Shown one piece after another: positions 25,346-53,128 of a stretch of 64,000 bases of DNA. Made by a program: the position numbers and the translations under genes. The notes below the pieces were generated by a model. That model ran no database searches, was not told where the DNA came from, and worked only from the letters and a program-made list of their open reading frames with translations. The stretch is from Anoplopoma fimbria (taxonomy: Eukaryota; Chordata; Actinopteri; Perciformes; Anoplopomatidae), in the NCBI RefSeq assembly GCF_027596085.1, contig NC_072459.1, positions 23,491,228 to 23,555,227 on the forward strand, given 5' to 3'. Position 1 is the first letter of the stretch. Each line of letters opens with the position of its first letter.

Positions 25346-25860
25346 TAATAAGAGACTTGGGATGTACCAGTTAGTGAACATAAACCACTATGTCAGTAGT
25401 GTTGTGTTATAATGTTTCCATGGTTTAGTCGGATGTATATTGTGTCGCTAGTTTGCGGTTGTTTGCTTAGGGACGAAAGTAGTTTCGCTGCCTGCACGCT
25501 GTGTATGTTCGAAAGTGAAACTAACTGTTTAATGTTCAAGCAGTAAGTCATCAGCAAGTTATTGTGTCGATGTTGTCTGCAGCATGTAGACCACGTTTAC
25601 TGTTTATTCTGTGTTGTGTTGTACTGTGCATCTGTACTGACATGCAAAGTTGCTCTGTAGAGTTGTAATGTAAATCAACCTGTTGAATCATTATGTAGAG
25701 GTTTACTAATTATATCAAATTAATTTTAAAGACCAACTAAATGTGATTTTTTTTTTCAATATAGTGTACTATTTTAGGATTCTCTTTTCAACGATTTGAC
25801 AAGTGTAGCATTTTTTGGAGAACACATATTGAGACATTCTTTGATAGACTTTAACAATTG

Positions 25861-25917
25861 GAGGGAGGTCTCAGGTGCCCCGGGTTCTGATATCCTAACC
25901 ACTTAACCATGGAGGGA
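25861..25917 (-). mobile_element. Possible tRNA-derived SINE head fragment
   Basis: On the - strand the sequence reads TGGTTAAGTGGTTAGGATA followed by an ACCCGGGG block. This is A-box-like and tRNA-like at the 5' half, but there is no good B box and no cloverleaf. Probably a relic rather than a tRNA gene. Confidence 0.3.
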
Positions 25918-25979
25918 GTATATAACATAAGACATTTTGGAGGTCATTTATTAGGCCTTATTTTTTAACATACTTTTAT

Positions 25980-26465
25980 GTTTCGACACACTATACTATG
26001 ACTTTTTTCACTTTTTACAACATACTATACTGTGACGTTTTTGGACATACTATAATATGACTCTTTTCGCCATGTAATATGATTTTTCCCCCCTTTTTTC
26101 AACATACATTCTATGACTTTTTGGTACATACTATACTATGACTTTTTACGACTTTTTTCGACATAGTATACTATTACTTTTTTTCTACTTTTTTGACGTT
26201 CTATACTATGCCTTTTTTTCGGCATTCTATACTATGACTTTTTTTCAACTGTTTTTGACATACAATAGTATGACTTTATTTCGGCATACTATACTATGAC
26301 TTTTTTCGACATAGTATACTATGCCTTTTTTTCAATATACTATGCCTTGACTTTTTTTGACATACTATACTATGATTTTTTTTCAATATACTGTACCGTG
26401 ACTTTTTCCGACATACTATGCTATGACTTTTTTCAACATACTATACTATGACTTTTTTGATTTTT
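25980..26465. repeat. Degenerate T-rich minisatellite, block B
   Basis: Same unit as block A (catactatactatgact plus T run), about 20 copies, somewhat more regular. It ends abruptly near 26465. Confidence 0.85.
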
Positions 26466-27880
26466 TTCCTCCGCTGACTATTTTAGTGCAGGAGCGTGTG
26501 GTGTATTCTTTGAGTTTTATTTCATTGTTTTTATTTAAAAGTGTGAACGCTGTATGCCACTTACCTAAAGTGCCTCCCTGTTCGAAAGTTTGTTGTGGCT
26601 CCTCTTTAGGTCAATTAACAGTTCCCCAATTTTGAAGATTGTTTATATTCTGTTTAAAAATGTTCATGTGTCTAAGTGCTTGGCATTAGTATTTTAAGTA
26701 TTTAAGTTTTCACATCTCTGTTCTAATGTGGATTTGCCTGTTTAAGTGGGACACCCCTGGTTTGAGAAGTTAAAAAGGAAATTATGGTTTGGGTGAAAGT
26801 CCCATGGTGCAGTAAAAAAAAAAGTTATCTGATGCCTCGTCTGGCCCGGTTACACTTGTTAAGGGGTACAAAAACATGTGTAATCCTCAGGGACAAAAGG
26901 CACCTGGACCACATTAACGGGTTGTTGGTAATAGAGTCCAAGACATACGACTTAACTGTGGTCTTCGGATGAGGCGAGTGAGGCAAAGAGAAGATGGGGA
27001 TTTCACCTGGATTCTTTTATGGGCAGTGATCCAAGCCTACCTGGGACAGTGGCCAAATTTTTTGGTTAGAGAAAAACACAGCAACTTCTCTCCTTCAGAT
27101 GAAGCATTTTTTTCAAAACAGGCATGACTTTCCAAACAAGAGGGGGCTGACATTCTTTTATGCTATGTTAGGTATATTGAAGTGTGGTTTTTGAGATCTG
27201 CATTAAAGAATAGTAATAACAATAATAATAGCAAATCGGGACTTCAACATGGAATATCAACTACAGCAATAAAAGGTCATACCACATGGGGTCAAATTAT
27301 GTACATTAATGAAACATTCCTAAGGCACTGGCTACACAAGTAGCAGGTCACATGACCAAGCTAGACTGTCTGTGGTTGTTTCAGTATGCTACTCAGTTCA
27401 ATGATTCCTTGCGCATGCTTAGCAGCGTGGCAGTTATTTCAACTCGAGAAACAGTCTATTATAAACAGGCAGTAAAATAAAGCTAACAACTTGTAGCACA
27501 TACACTGGGCCACAAAGTAGCTCATTGACTAAGCTGAGCATATCATGAGGTAAGCTCACAGCTTCCTAATTATCATCTCAATTTATTAACACTACATCAT
27601 TGATAATTAGTATCATAGTGCCAAGAGGACATAATGTCAGACATTATTTATGATAACCAATTTGTCACCAACACACACTGTTGTAACAAACATCTATGTT
27701 CGATCTGCACATACAATTTAGGCTATAGGCTCCCATGAATAACACAGAAGAGGTAGATTAAACCATGTGGACAAACTGTAAAACGATTACCTGTCAAGCA
27801 ATATTTAATCCAAACTAAAGAGCTTGAAGGTCAGGGCCTCTTTGTTTTTGAAACAGAGACACAGTAAGGTCTCTCTCACT
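26466..27880. other. Spacer upstream of TNFRSF13C, no gene seen
   Basis: Only short open frames without family resemblance. A short (aat)n stretch lies near 27210-27232. Confidence 0.4.
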
Positions 27881-27927
27881 CCACCCCCGGGGACACTGTA
27901 GTGATTCACCATTTCCTCTGAAATGGA

Positions 27928-27937
27928 GGAACTGAAA
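27928..27937 (+). promoter_or_regulatory. ETS-IRF composite element (EICE) upstream of TNFRSF13C
   Basis: GGAACTGAAA is an exact match to the GGAANNGAAA composite bound by PU.1/SpiB with IRF4/IRF8. It lies 170 bp upstream of the BAFF-R start codon, a fitting place in a B-cell gene. Motif evidence only. Confidence 0.45.
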
Positions 27938-28106
27938 CGTCTGTTAGGCTCTCTGCATTCATTTCACAAATGCTCCCTTTGCATTCCTCCTCTGTGTCTC
28001 ACAGATCTCTGTTTTCAGCTACTTTTTCAGTTTGTGTCACACACGCACTAGTTTAGGGGAGAGTAACAAAGCAGCAGGTCATTACATTTCTCACCCTGCT
28101 TCAGCC

Positions 28107-31100
28107 ATGGCCAAGGACTGTCCTGCTGGCAGAAAGTGGGACAGTCTCGTTGGCATATGTATGTTAAACGATCCTCAAACCACACCTGAACCAGGACCCT
28201 CAACAGGTGAGTTTCACTGAATGTCTCTGATGTCTCAGTCTTTTTTTTTTCTGAAGAAGAAATCCTCTAGATATTTATATCTACCTCCTGACCAGAGTTG
28301 CTATGTCATATTCTAGTCTCAAAACCTCTTCTCTAGTTTGACTTGACATCTCTTGGTGACCCAATTTTGATTCTTCCTGGCCATCTCAAATTTGAGTGAT
28401 GTGTTGTTTTCAACTTGACTGTAACGCAAAGCAATCAGGTGATTAAATACCTAATTTATTTATTTATCTTAAAAAGGAAGGCACAGATTTTTACAATAAA
28501 ATACATCTGTTGAACTTAAATAAACATTTTAGGGTATCAATTGATTCAAATGTGTCCAGCTCCTTTAGGAACTACACAAACAATCAATGCTGATAAATCC
28601 CAGTGTGTGCTGATATTCTAAATAATAACTTGGGTTTTACAGCTGTTGAGAATGTAAACTGTTTTTTATATTGAGGAAGGTGATCAGTCTGTTCCCCTCA
28701 GAGCTGCCTGTGGTTACTCTGGTCCAGCTGAGATCTACGGACTCCACTGCCCAGGCCCACTCTGTGATGTTGCTGATGTGGATATTTGTAGTGCTGGCCA
28801 CACTGGGGTCCATCTTGGCTCTAGCTCTCTGGTTTATCATATACAAACGACAGACCAGGCACAACAGCACCTCAGGTAAGGACAAATGGCATTGATGATT
28901 CATAGGATATATTTTATCTTATACTTTAGGAAATGAATTCTTCAATTGAAGGCCAACATATCCAAGGATCCTCAGAAGCTGAAAAAGAGTATTTCTTCAG
29001 CATCCTTTTAGTCTTTAGTCGTTTGTTTATCACATAATGGTTGGATTTCTGTTTCAGAGGCTACAGTGTTATTCTTGGGAAGACACCAAAAAGTTGATAA
29101 TGTTTGCATTAAATATTTTTAATTAATATAATAGTAAAATATTGCCTCAAAAATCTGTTACTTTATTTTAAAAATGTAAATGTCACTATTGTTGTTAAAC
29201 TCTTAAACTGGTCTTCCTCATAGAAGCAGCTCCTGAAATAGAATTATTTGTCATATTAGATACTCAAATGTATCAGGCAAAGAACTGTACAATTTAAGCT
29301 GCAGAGGTCAAATTCAGAGATAATACTTGATCCATCATATACTGGGTTAAATCCTCCTTGGAGATGTATTTTATCAGAGCCGTTTGTCAAGTATTCGTCC
29401 AGTGGCGGCCATTAGTTTTACTATAAGCCGGGGATCTAACATGCAGAGCAAGCATCTGTAGTGCATGAAATAGAGCATTAGAAGTGTGGAGGAAGAGGGG
29501 TTGCAGGCGGGCAGGTGATGAAGTGTGACAATCATTACAGTAGAAACTCTGCAGTTTCTGTTCTCCTCTTCTTAGGAGTCCCTTGGGTCAGCACTGTTCG
29601 TTCACCAGCTATTCTGGTTTCAACACACATCCTTTGGTTAGGCAGGACAAATTGGGTCTCACACAACCTTGAAAACACATATACTGACAAAAAGACATGC
29701 AGAACGGCACTAACAGCAGAATAGCTTTCACTCTGTTACATACCAATGTTATGAAAGAATGTGCCCAGTGGACAGAGAGACATTATATTGAATCCATAAA
29801 GCCAGATATTTGAAAGCTGCTAATGTCTGTGTGCATTAATTCTGTAAAACATGCTGATTAAAACTCTTACATTTCAAATATATGTGACAGGGACAGTCGT
29901 ATGCTCAGCCTACGTTTATTAACAGTCCTTTGAATGGCTCTGGTGCAGATGAAGGCTTGGAGCAGCCTGAGCTTGGTAACCTTTGTGCTTTATATGATAA
30001 ATATGCCAACATGAGCATGACCATTATTTTAATCCTCTGGAATGCAGCTCCTGTAGAGTCTTAACCCAGTAAAAATAAAAAATCTCAGGACCGAGGTAGA
30101 ACAAGTTTTAATTTATCAATAGCATGCTTTTGTCCTCATTGCGTACATTTCTGTCAATAGACCTTTATCCACAGAACAACCAAGAATGTAAATAACATCA
30201 GCAGCATGGAGGTATTCAGCTTTGCCCATTTCCTTGTTGTGAAACACGCCATTGTTGTTTAACACGTGATTTAATGCAGAGGTCTGATGCTTGGCTTGTA
30301 ATGTTAAGAAGTGTTGTTTACGCTAGTCGACTTAATATAGGAATATCGTGTTTTACAGATGTGAGAATACCATTAATTTACTGCGGCACGGTGGTGCAGT
30401 GGTTAGCACTGTCATCTCACAGCAAGACGTTTCCGGCCATATGTATTGTTCCGGGTTGAAATTGGCAAAGACTCGTCTGTGAGGAGTTTGAATGTTCTCC
30501 CTGTGTTCGCATGGGTTTCCTCAGGCTGCTCGGTTTCCTCCCGTCAGTGAAAACATAAATCTCCCCTACCTGGCGCTGTGAATGGGAGTGTTTCCTCGGG
30601 AAGGGCATGCGGCGTAAAAAACCTATGCAAAGTCCAATAATGGGATCACAAAGTCAGATTTCCATACCGGATGGTGTCTTAATTAAAAATCTATAATGAA
30701 TGGAACGAAATAAAAATCCTCCTCTGCACATTGCTGTCCAAATTAAGTCTTTTTGGCCCTCTTACAACACTTGTTGGAAATATATACAAGCATGTGTATG
30801 AATGTCATGAAAACTAATTGAAGGTTTAAATACACATTTTATTTATATTTATACTCCTAAACTTAGATTTTCCATTTGCAACGTTGTGCAGTTAGGCTAC
30901 TTGTTAGAACAGACAATGCACAGTGATGTACTATGATGTTTGCTTGATTTTGTTGTTGTTTGTTTTTAGAAGCTCTGGGATATTATATACGTATGGGGGA
31001 TATTGTTATATGACAGTGTGTGGTTGCTTGGTATTTGGTCATATTATGTGTTTTCTTTATTATGGGACCATTAGGCTTCATTTACTCTCTTAGCCACTGT

Positions 31101-31602
31101 ATATAGAATGGTTCACTAGACTTAAAGTAAATGGTGTCTGCAATTTTGTTCAGTAATCAATTTCAGTCCACACACGCTTCAGGGAGCTCCTGTCACACAT
31201 TATATTCAATTCAGTCTGGATATTCAGTGACATTAAAATATTCAGTGACATACTCATGTTTCAGTTGCCTGTGTTGCAGAGGAAGCAGGACTGCAACAGG
31301 AGCCTCTTCGGAAAACAGAGCCACCTGCCAAAAGCTATCCGCCGTCTTCAGAAAGAAACTGTCAGGCAGAGAGGTTGCAGAGGGCAGCGTGGGCCCCTTC
31401 ACCCTGCCCTCACCTGCAGCCCGGTGCCCTTACAGGCAGAAAGTGGGAGGAGGGCTTTACCGTTTGCAGGGACCCTGCAGAGCATGCTTTGTCAGAGGAT
31501 GTCAGAGGGCTGCCTACATGCAGCTCATCAAGGGAACACAGGATTCCACTTCCTGCCACAGAGCTGGGTGGCACTGTCTTAGTTACAACTAAAACTGTGT
31601 AG
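28107..31602 (+). CDS. tnfrsf13c: TNFRSF13C, BAFF receptor, 3 exons, 198 aa
   Basis: Coding exons: 28107-28206, 28702-28875 and 31280-31602 (597 nt). The start has a strong context (GCCATGG). There is no signal peptide, as in the type III BAFF-R. The ectodomain is tiny: Cys5, then WDSLV (residues 11-15, the DxL ligand-binding core), then Cys18. Residues ~55-81 are a transmembrane helix followed by a basic stop-transfer sequence (YKRQTRH). The C-terminus IPLPATELGGTVLVTTKT closely matches the tail of mammalian BAFF-R, including the PVPAT-type TRAF3-binding motif. This sets it apart from BCMA and TACI. Known role: BAFF-driven B-cell survival through non-canonical NF-kB. In human it lies near PMM1 on 22q13.2; PMM1 is also in this window. 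Intron 2 holds a degenerate SINE. Confidence 0.92.
30381..30640 (+). mobile_element. Degenerate tRNA-derived SINE in TNFRSF13C intron 2
   Basis: Begins 'gcggcacggtggtgcagtgg', an A-box-like tRNA head, followed by the common fish SINE body ('ttgaatgttctccctgtgtt', 'gggaagggcatgcggcgtaa'). The B box is mutated. It is typical of widely spread teleost SINEs. Confidence 0.75.
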
Positions 31603-32897
31603 GACTTTCGCCACTGCTCTGCTCAGTATGGGGACTTTGGTTAAATCCAAATTTCGGATACTTTTCTTTTCTACCTCTACCTTTTCTTTCTTCTGTGTTT
31701 TTGATATACATTTTTACTACTGTTGTTTCATTTCACTGCAACACAAGTGTTATTTTGTAGATTGGTGTCCAATTATACCATGTAAGACTGTTTTTAGTTT
31801 CTTGTACTTTATTGCAAACAAAAAAAACTGCTCTGATCCATATTTCAAACATCATTTAATAAAAGCAAGACCAAAATCATTACAGAAATATTTCTTATGT
31901 TCTGAAAACAAGGTAGTATCGTTGTGGTGTGAAAGAGAAATATTCTCAGATCTCAGCTATATTATTACAAGTACAGTTTGGAAATAGTTTAACTGTCTTT
32001 CCAGCAGGAAAGGGTATTTACACGGTAAATAATTTTGTCAAACTTTCTCAATCAATAAGCTTCCTGCAGGCAATATCTAAACATAAACCGAGAACTGGTC
32101 AAAGTAAAGTTAAGAAGAGCACAGTCAATGTCGTTATTTGGATTCCTTTTGAAGAAAGCTGACCATGTGTTTTTAATAGCTCTAAAAGGAGAACTCCCAC
32201 AATAAGATGTGACTAATCATTGTCCACAGGGCAGGAGAAGGTGATGTTTGTGTGTTAGAAATTACAAGAAGCACAAGCCCATGCTGTTTTTATTTTAAAC
32301 ATTATATAAGATAAATCCTCCCAAAACAGTTCTAGTTTAAAAAAGTGTAAAACATTGGCGCCCTCAAGTGACACTATCAAAATCAACACTGGCAGATTTT
32401 GCCGATGTGTTTGCGATTCTTTAGGGCCAGTTTATTTATTTCTAACTTTCATGGATAAAAGTGCAAATGTGATGACATAGCTACATTGATGTTGAGTTTA
32501 AATGTTTCAGTTCCACTCAATAAAAAAGGAGGAGGCTTATTATACCACTTCATCCACCACAACAAAAACTTGACAAACATCTTGAAAAATACAGAGAAAA
32601 TCTGAGGGTGGATTTTTCCTTTTAACAAAAGGTTGACTTATAAACAGTTCATTTTGTGTAAGAGAGATGGTGTTGAGAGAGGGAAGCGTCAAAGGGTAAA
32701 GAGACAACTGAGACTCTGATGCTGGACCGTTTATCATTACATCAACACACAAGTCTCACTTTCAACACGCCTGCTTGTCCCACAGCTGCTCCGCTTCACT
32801 CAAACAAACCCAGCGGTGCTGATTCAGACAGGTGCAGGCTATGACATATTTCTATGACGTCTACTTCTTGGCCAGTTTTGTACGGAAGCTCCCCTCA
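31603..32897. other. TNFRSF13C and GUCY2C converging 3' ends
   Basis: AATAAA on the + strand at 31858-31863 could end TNFRSF13C. On the - strand AATAAA (tttatt at 32431-32440) could end GUCY2C, giving a 3' UTR of about 460 nt. A CTCF-like site lies between them at 32357-32371. No other gene seen. Confidence 0.5.
32357..32371 (-). promoter_or_regulatory. CTCF-like site between converging genes
   Basis: On the - strand TCACTTGAGGGCGCC agrees with the CCASYAGRKGGCRSY consensus at 13 of 15 positions. It falls between the 3' ends of TNFRSF13C and GUCY2C. Confidence 0.35.
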
Positions 32898-48162
<15,265 letters not shown>

Positions 48163-48564
48163 GTTGTTCTGTGAGATTTTCCTGTTTCCCTCAGAATTTT
48201 GTGTCTTTTCCAAAGTTTCTACATGTCAAAAAATACAAAAACCTGTCCTGACAAACAGAAGGCTGAAGGCAGGTGTTTACATTCGAGCACCTGAACAGAT
48301 CCCCTCAATTGACGAAAATGGGCCAAATAACAAGAGCGAACAGGACTCTTCAGTGAATAAGCAGAAGTCTCACTGTCTCTTGATTCAGTGTCCAGCATCC
48401 AGTCACGAGAAGATAAAAAAACCTTTTTCTGAGATCTGCCACACAACCACTTTAGTAAATACAAAAGAATAAATGGCAGGTTACACAGCAGTTGTTCCTT
48501 TAGTGCGTGCCTGAGATCAATAATCCTCCACCTTGGTGCGGTCTGGTTTGCCTGTCCTCCATAC

Positions 48565-48577
48565 GTTAATGAACAAC
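48565..48577. promoter_or_regulatory. HNF1-like site upstream of GUCY2C
   Basis: GTTAATGAACAAC agrees with the GTTAATNATTAAC palindrome at 10 of 12 informative positions. It lies about 400 bp upstream of the GUCY2C ATG. HNF1 is a typical intestinal-epithelial regulator. Confidence 0.35.
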
Positions 48578-49012
48578 AGTCAAGTGACAGTCGGTGCACC
48601 ATTCAGACGGAGGGCAGGGCAGGAAAAAGACTCCCACACTCCATCTGGACTGACACCTCACTTAGACTTATTAAGACCATAATTCATCCTGTTTGTAAAC
48701 ATTAAGCTAAGGCCTGCCTCCACATTACATCTCCTGTCTGAATAACATCAAAGATTATTCACATTATCCCTTTTCTTTTTTGTCTGTCATTACCTGCTGT
48801 AAGTGTAAGAATAAAACATCAGTATCTTTGTTGGCTCTTTATTTGACAATAGTAGATTCATTGTACTCATCACTTGTAGACTGGCAACAATAAAACATAA
48901 ACGTAGACAGTGGAATCAGTTCAAATAATATTTTGCCTTTGTTTTACACAATCTGGTGTGTTCTAAAGATTCTTTGTTCGAAGAAGAGGCGGGGAAAGCT
49001 TTCATAGTGAGA

Positions 49013-49025
49013 GGGGCAAAGGTCA
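49013..49025 (+). promoter_or_regulatory. HNF4-type DR1 site upstream of GUCY2C
   Basis: GGGGCAAAGGTCA is a good match to the HNF4 DR1 consensus. It lies about 850 bp upstream of the GUCY2C ATG. Two TATAAAAG motifs (about 49077 and 49102), readable on the - strand as CDX2-like TTTTATAG, lie close by. HNF4 and CDX2 are known activators of mammalian GUCY2C. Confidence 0.4.
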
Positions 49026-49959
49026 TTGGAGGCAATAAAAGTGAAGGCTTGTGTGGAGCTGATAAATATTGTCTGCTATAAAAGCAGGGTGGATTAAGCC
49101 TATAAAAGTCTTGGCCAAACTGCTCATAAACCAGTGTCAACTCATTTTGAGGAAAGCAGCTTTAATCTTTACAAAACAAATGAAAAGTGTTAGTGTGCAA
49201 TCAGTGCCTTTTACTTTTGTTTGTTTGGGTAGAGGAGAGCCTCTAAAGTTTGGTTAAATGCATCAAAAATATTTTATGGTATATTCAAAATTGCACCTGC
49301 TTGTGAAAATACAGGCTAATACAAGTTAAAACAGTCTGTACTCTTAGCTTAAACACATCATTAAAGCGTTTACATATGCATGCTAATAATGGCATTACAA
49401 CATGATAAAGTAATTATTACGATGATCATAATTATCACACCTGGTTTATCATAGCAGTGTTCTGATTAACAGGTTTTGCTTAAATGATAGTGATCTTATA
49501 TATTTTCTATTATCAACAAATCTCCTGAATAGACCAAAACCAACTATGAATGTATCCGACTAACAAGCATTGTCTGCATAGCCAAAGCCTGATGTAGCTT
49601 ATTCCTATCTGGGCCAGATCATTTATTAATATCCAAGAAGTATTAAAACTAATAAGTGAGTAGCACCATTGTACTGGGTGACATGTTCCTTACAAACCAA
49701 TGAACATGGGCACTTTAGTTTATTTGGAGTCAATCCCTCACACACCGTCCTGCTGCCATTAAATACACACTAATTCACCAAATCAGCACCACTATTTACG
49801 TCTGTTTGAAAAATGTTTGCTTAACAACTTGCTGTTATAGGAAATCAACTTTGCCTTTTTTGAGTAAATTATACATTTATTCGCTGTTTTCTTTACCACG
49901 CTAACATCATGGCTCTATGGGTGGCCCCCACTGTCAGTCTACCACTTTTTCAAGACTGA

Positions 49960-50395
49960 AATATACATAACAAATACTGATTGGATTGCCATGTTATTTT
50001 GTACAGACATTCATGGTCCCCAGATGATCAAACTTAATGGATTTGATGATCCTTGCCTTAAGCTGTAGCACCATCAGTCACTCAAGGATTTCAGTTATTC
50101 TGAGAAATATCCATATTTGACTTATTGGTACAACATTCATGGAGCCCACTGATATCATGCGATAGCATGTTCTTTCCACATATTCTACTTGTTTTTCAGC
50201 ACCATCATCAAAATTTGAATTTGTCCAGTGCTTTGGTTTATGACTAAATATCTGCAAAACCACTGAGATTTCTTACAGCCTCAGCTGCACATGGTGTTAG
50301 CTATTTAGCAACTGTCAACATGCTAAACTAAGATGGTGAACATACTACTTTTTATACTTGCTTAACATCTGCTTGTTAGCATCATCATTGTGAGT
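49960..50395. mobile_element. Common teleost interspersed repeat, unclassified
   Basis: Contains 'gtacagacattcatggtccc' and 'catgctaaactaagatggtg', followed by repeated 'gttagcatcat' words. This combination is familiar from abundant fish repeats. Recognition from memory only; class not assigned. Confidence 0.5.
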
Positions 50396-52430
50396 GTGTT
50401 GTATGTTGAGCCACTGCTTGCCTATACCTGCTCACACATCCATCTTAACAGTCATCAAGTTATTAAACAAATGTATTATCATTTAATCTCAGATTTTGGA
50501 GGGAATAATTTGTTGAACCACACATTGTTAATACTTACATCAAATTATAACCATAATGTCTTATTTTATAATATTTTGTTAAATGTAATGGATGTATCTT
50601 TTACATTTTTTTCAGTATGTGCTGTCTCATTATCACTCTATCCTCGTCAGAGATCTTCTACAAACACGCTGTAGTCCTATGGCCAGTCCTAAATCTCGCA
50701 GGTGTCAGACTCTTTTATCACTCCGTGACTGAATTGTCTTTCTCACACTGTTTTATGTTCGTTGCTTCGCTGCTGATAAGAGGAATTTAAAGAATTATCA
50801 TTCAGTTAAAAAACATATTTACATGACATTTGTGTAAGTACATTTAAATGAGCTCGTTTTCTCATCCTTACAAAAGCTCTGAACAACAAACACCATTTAT
50901 ACACGTTTGGACTTAACATTTCCAAACAAAACTTGTCTTTCCAGTACAATGCATCATCACTCAGCTTCCTGTCTGGCCGCCACCTTACAGGGTCGTAAAT
51001 GTCTTATACAAACACACACGTATGACGTTGTAATAGCGCGGTTGGCTTGGGGCACACTGCCATTTAGACCCATTACTGCTTCATGTGAAGAGACTTTCCG
51101 TTTCAACACACCCTGGCTTATTATCAGGCAGAGGAAATGGTAACGCGTTAGGATGAACAAGACTCTTTGTTTTATTGTCTCATCATGGCTGTTTAATAGC
51201 AACTGAACGCTGTTAACAGTGGCTGTTATTGTTAGTCTGAGAAAATGGGTCCACCTGAGCACTTTCCCCTCCATCTGAAGGTAGATAAGAGGGCTGTTTT
51301 AAAGGAGGCCTTCAGCTCAACTCACTGAGCACCCAAACAGGCGTGTGAGCATGAAGGCCACACACTCACACATACAAAAAATGCACACACTTATACATAT
51401 ATGAAAGAGGAGGCTCAGGTAAGAAGAAGCCATTTATTAAGCAGAACTTCAAATGAACCTTTAGAGAACATCTTGTGTGTTATTGATTTTTTTTTTTTAT
51501 CTTGCTGAGTGTCTCATCTCCTCGAACCTAAAACAAACAGACAATTTTTAAACCCAGTGAACGAAGTCTCCAGAGATGCAATATAAAAACAATGTGCTTT
51601 TTAATTAGAGTGCATCACTCAATGTACGTGTGATACATCTGGAACAAGCAGATACAAAGTTTTATTTTTCTTCTTCTATTTCCCTTTTCTTTCATCTGTT
51701 CCCATTAGGAACAACTTTCCCCGTTATGGAAATCTGATTTTATGAACCTTGGATTTTATTTGGCATAGGTTTTACCCTTCCTGACCCCTACTGTGGTATC
51801 TGGACTGAGGGGTCGGGTGCACACATTTTCCCAAAACATTATGTCTGACTGGGAGTTCAATTTGAGTTGGAAACCTGTAAAGACACAAAATCACATGTTG
51901 TGCGATCTATCAACTAATATAGTTCCTACATTAAACTGCTCACAACAAGGTCAGTGGATTATCTTGAGTAACCAGGTTATGATTTCTTGAAAGAGATATT
52001 GTTGTTTTTAATGTTTAGTGCCACATAGCACCATTCTTTTCTAGAAAAGGCAGTCTTCACTTAAGATAATATCTTCAAAATTCAGCAAATCACACCAAAA
52101 CAATCTAGATAAACAGCACCACAGGTGTATTTTTGGTTTGGGGGTAAACTATCACTTTCAAGATTGATATCTTCATTAGGAACAAATGAGCCTGGGGCAA
52201 AGGGACAGGTTAAGTAAATCAAGAATTGAGAGACAGATTAACTTGAGAATTCATGGGATTTTTTGACCATAATACTTTTTTTAAAGCCAGTCTTAACCCT
52301 TGAATAAAGGTTAAAACTATAGGACCCCGCCTGCTTAGGAAACATGGGGGATTGTGGTCAAAGTTAGATAAAGAGGCATGTTCATTAGTTCAGTGGCTAA
52401 TGATTAGTCTGTTTATGATTAGTCAATAAT

Positions 52431-52443
52431 TGCCCTCTGCTGC
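52431..52443 (-). promoter_or_regulatory. CTCF-like core
   Basis: On the - strand GCAGCAGAGGGCA fits CCASYAGRKGGCR at 12 of 13 positions. Confidence 0.3.
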
Positions 52444-53113
52444 CTCTTTCCTCATACAATTTAACCATATCAATTGGCATCTTACTAATAAATCAGGCAC
52501 ATAAATAACTCACTGATCTTATTGACACCACATTTTTTGACTTTCGCCACACTAAAGGGAACTCTGAAACTCAGACATAAATGCCAAATGGTCCATCAGT
52601 ACAGTGAAAACGCATACAAACATATAATGTTACCTTATATGCAAAGATACATAACATATATTTATGTACCAAACCAAAAAAGGGGACAAATTGGTTTGTG
52701 TTCTGACACTATCACTTATTCTGAAACGCAAAGCCATGCAACGTTGATTTATGATTGTTGTGAAATGCGGAAAAGATAAAACATACAAGTGATTTATGGT
52801 GCCAGTATTAAGCCTGTCACCTATTGCAAAACTGCCCTTGACAAGGATTTCTTCAAACGGTGTCATATGTTATTCAAGAATTCAATCTTAAATTCTTTAG
52901 TTTTGTGAAGTTTTGTCAACATAATGATGTTGAGGACATAGCAATAAAGTCTTCCTTATTACCAAGAACTTCATGTGCATTTGTACGGTGAGAAATGTCA
53001 GTATTTAACTTGGAATTCTGTGTTGGGGTAATTGCCTGATAGAGAGTAATTCAATGAGTCTTTCTGCGAGAACAATACCACTCTTTAGTGGTACAACTCT
53101 GGCTCGCTGCCAT

Positions 53114-53128
53114 TCTGCCCTCTTGTGG
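53114..53128 (-). promoter_or_regulatory. CTCF-like site in the GUCY2C-PMM1 spacer
   Basis: On the - strand CCACAAGAGGGCAGA matches the CCACNAGRKGGCRS form throughout its core. Confidence 0.4.

Noticed and set aside
25861..25917. Functional tRNA gene
   Set aside because: No B box and no cloverleaf; only a tRNA-like 5' half.
29224..29297. Alternative last exon for TNFRSF13C (acceptor at 29223, short frame to a TAA)
   Set aside because: It lacks the TRAF3-binding tail; the exon at 31280-31602 matches the BAFF-R C-terminus. A minor isoform cannot be excluded.
28107..31602. BCMA (TNFRSF17) or TACI identity
   Set aside because: The PLPATELGGT...VTTKT tail is specific to BAFF-R, and the 22q13 neighbour PMM1 supports it.
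48163..48213. Upstream in-frame ATG giving GUCY2C 17 more residues
   Set aside because: It would place a hydrophilic stretch ahead of the signal peptide; the ATG at 48160-48162 fits better.
49077..49110. Two TATA-like boxes as promoters of a + strand gene
   Set aside because: No exon-like sequence follows on the + strand; they read better as CDX2-like words or chance.
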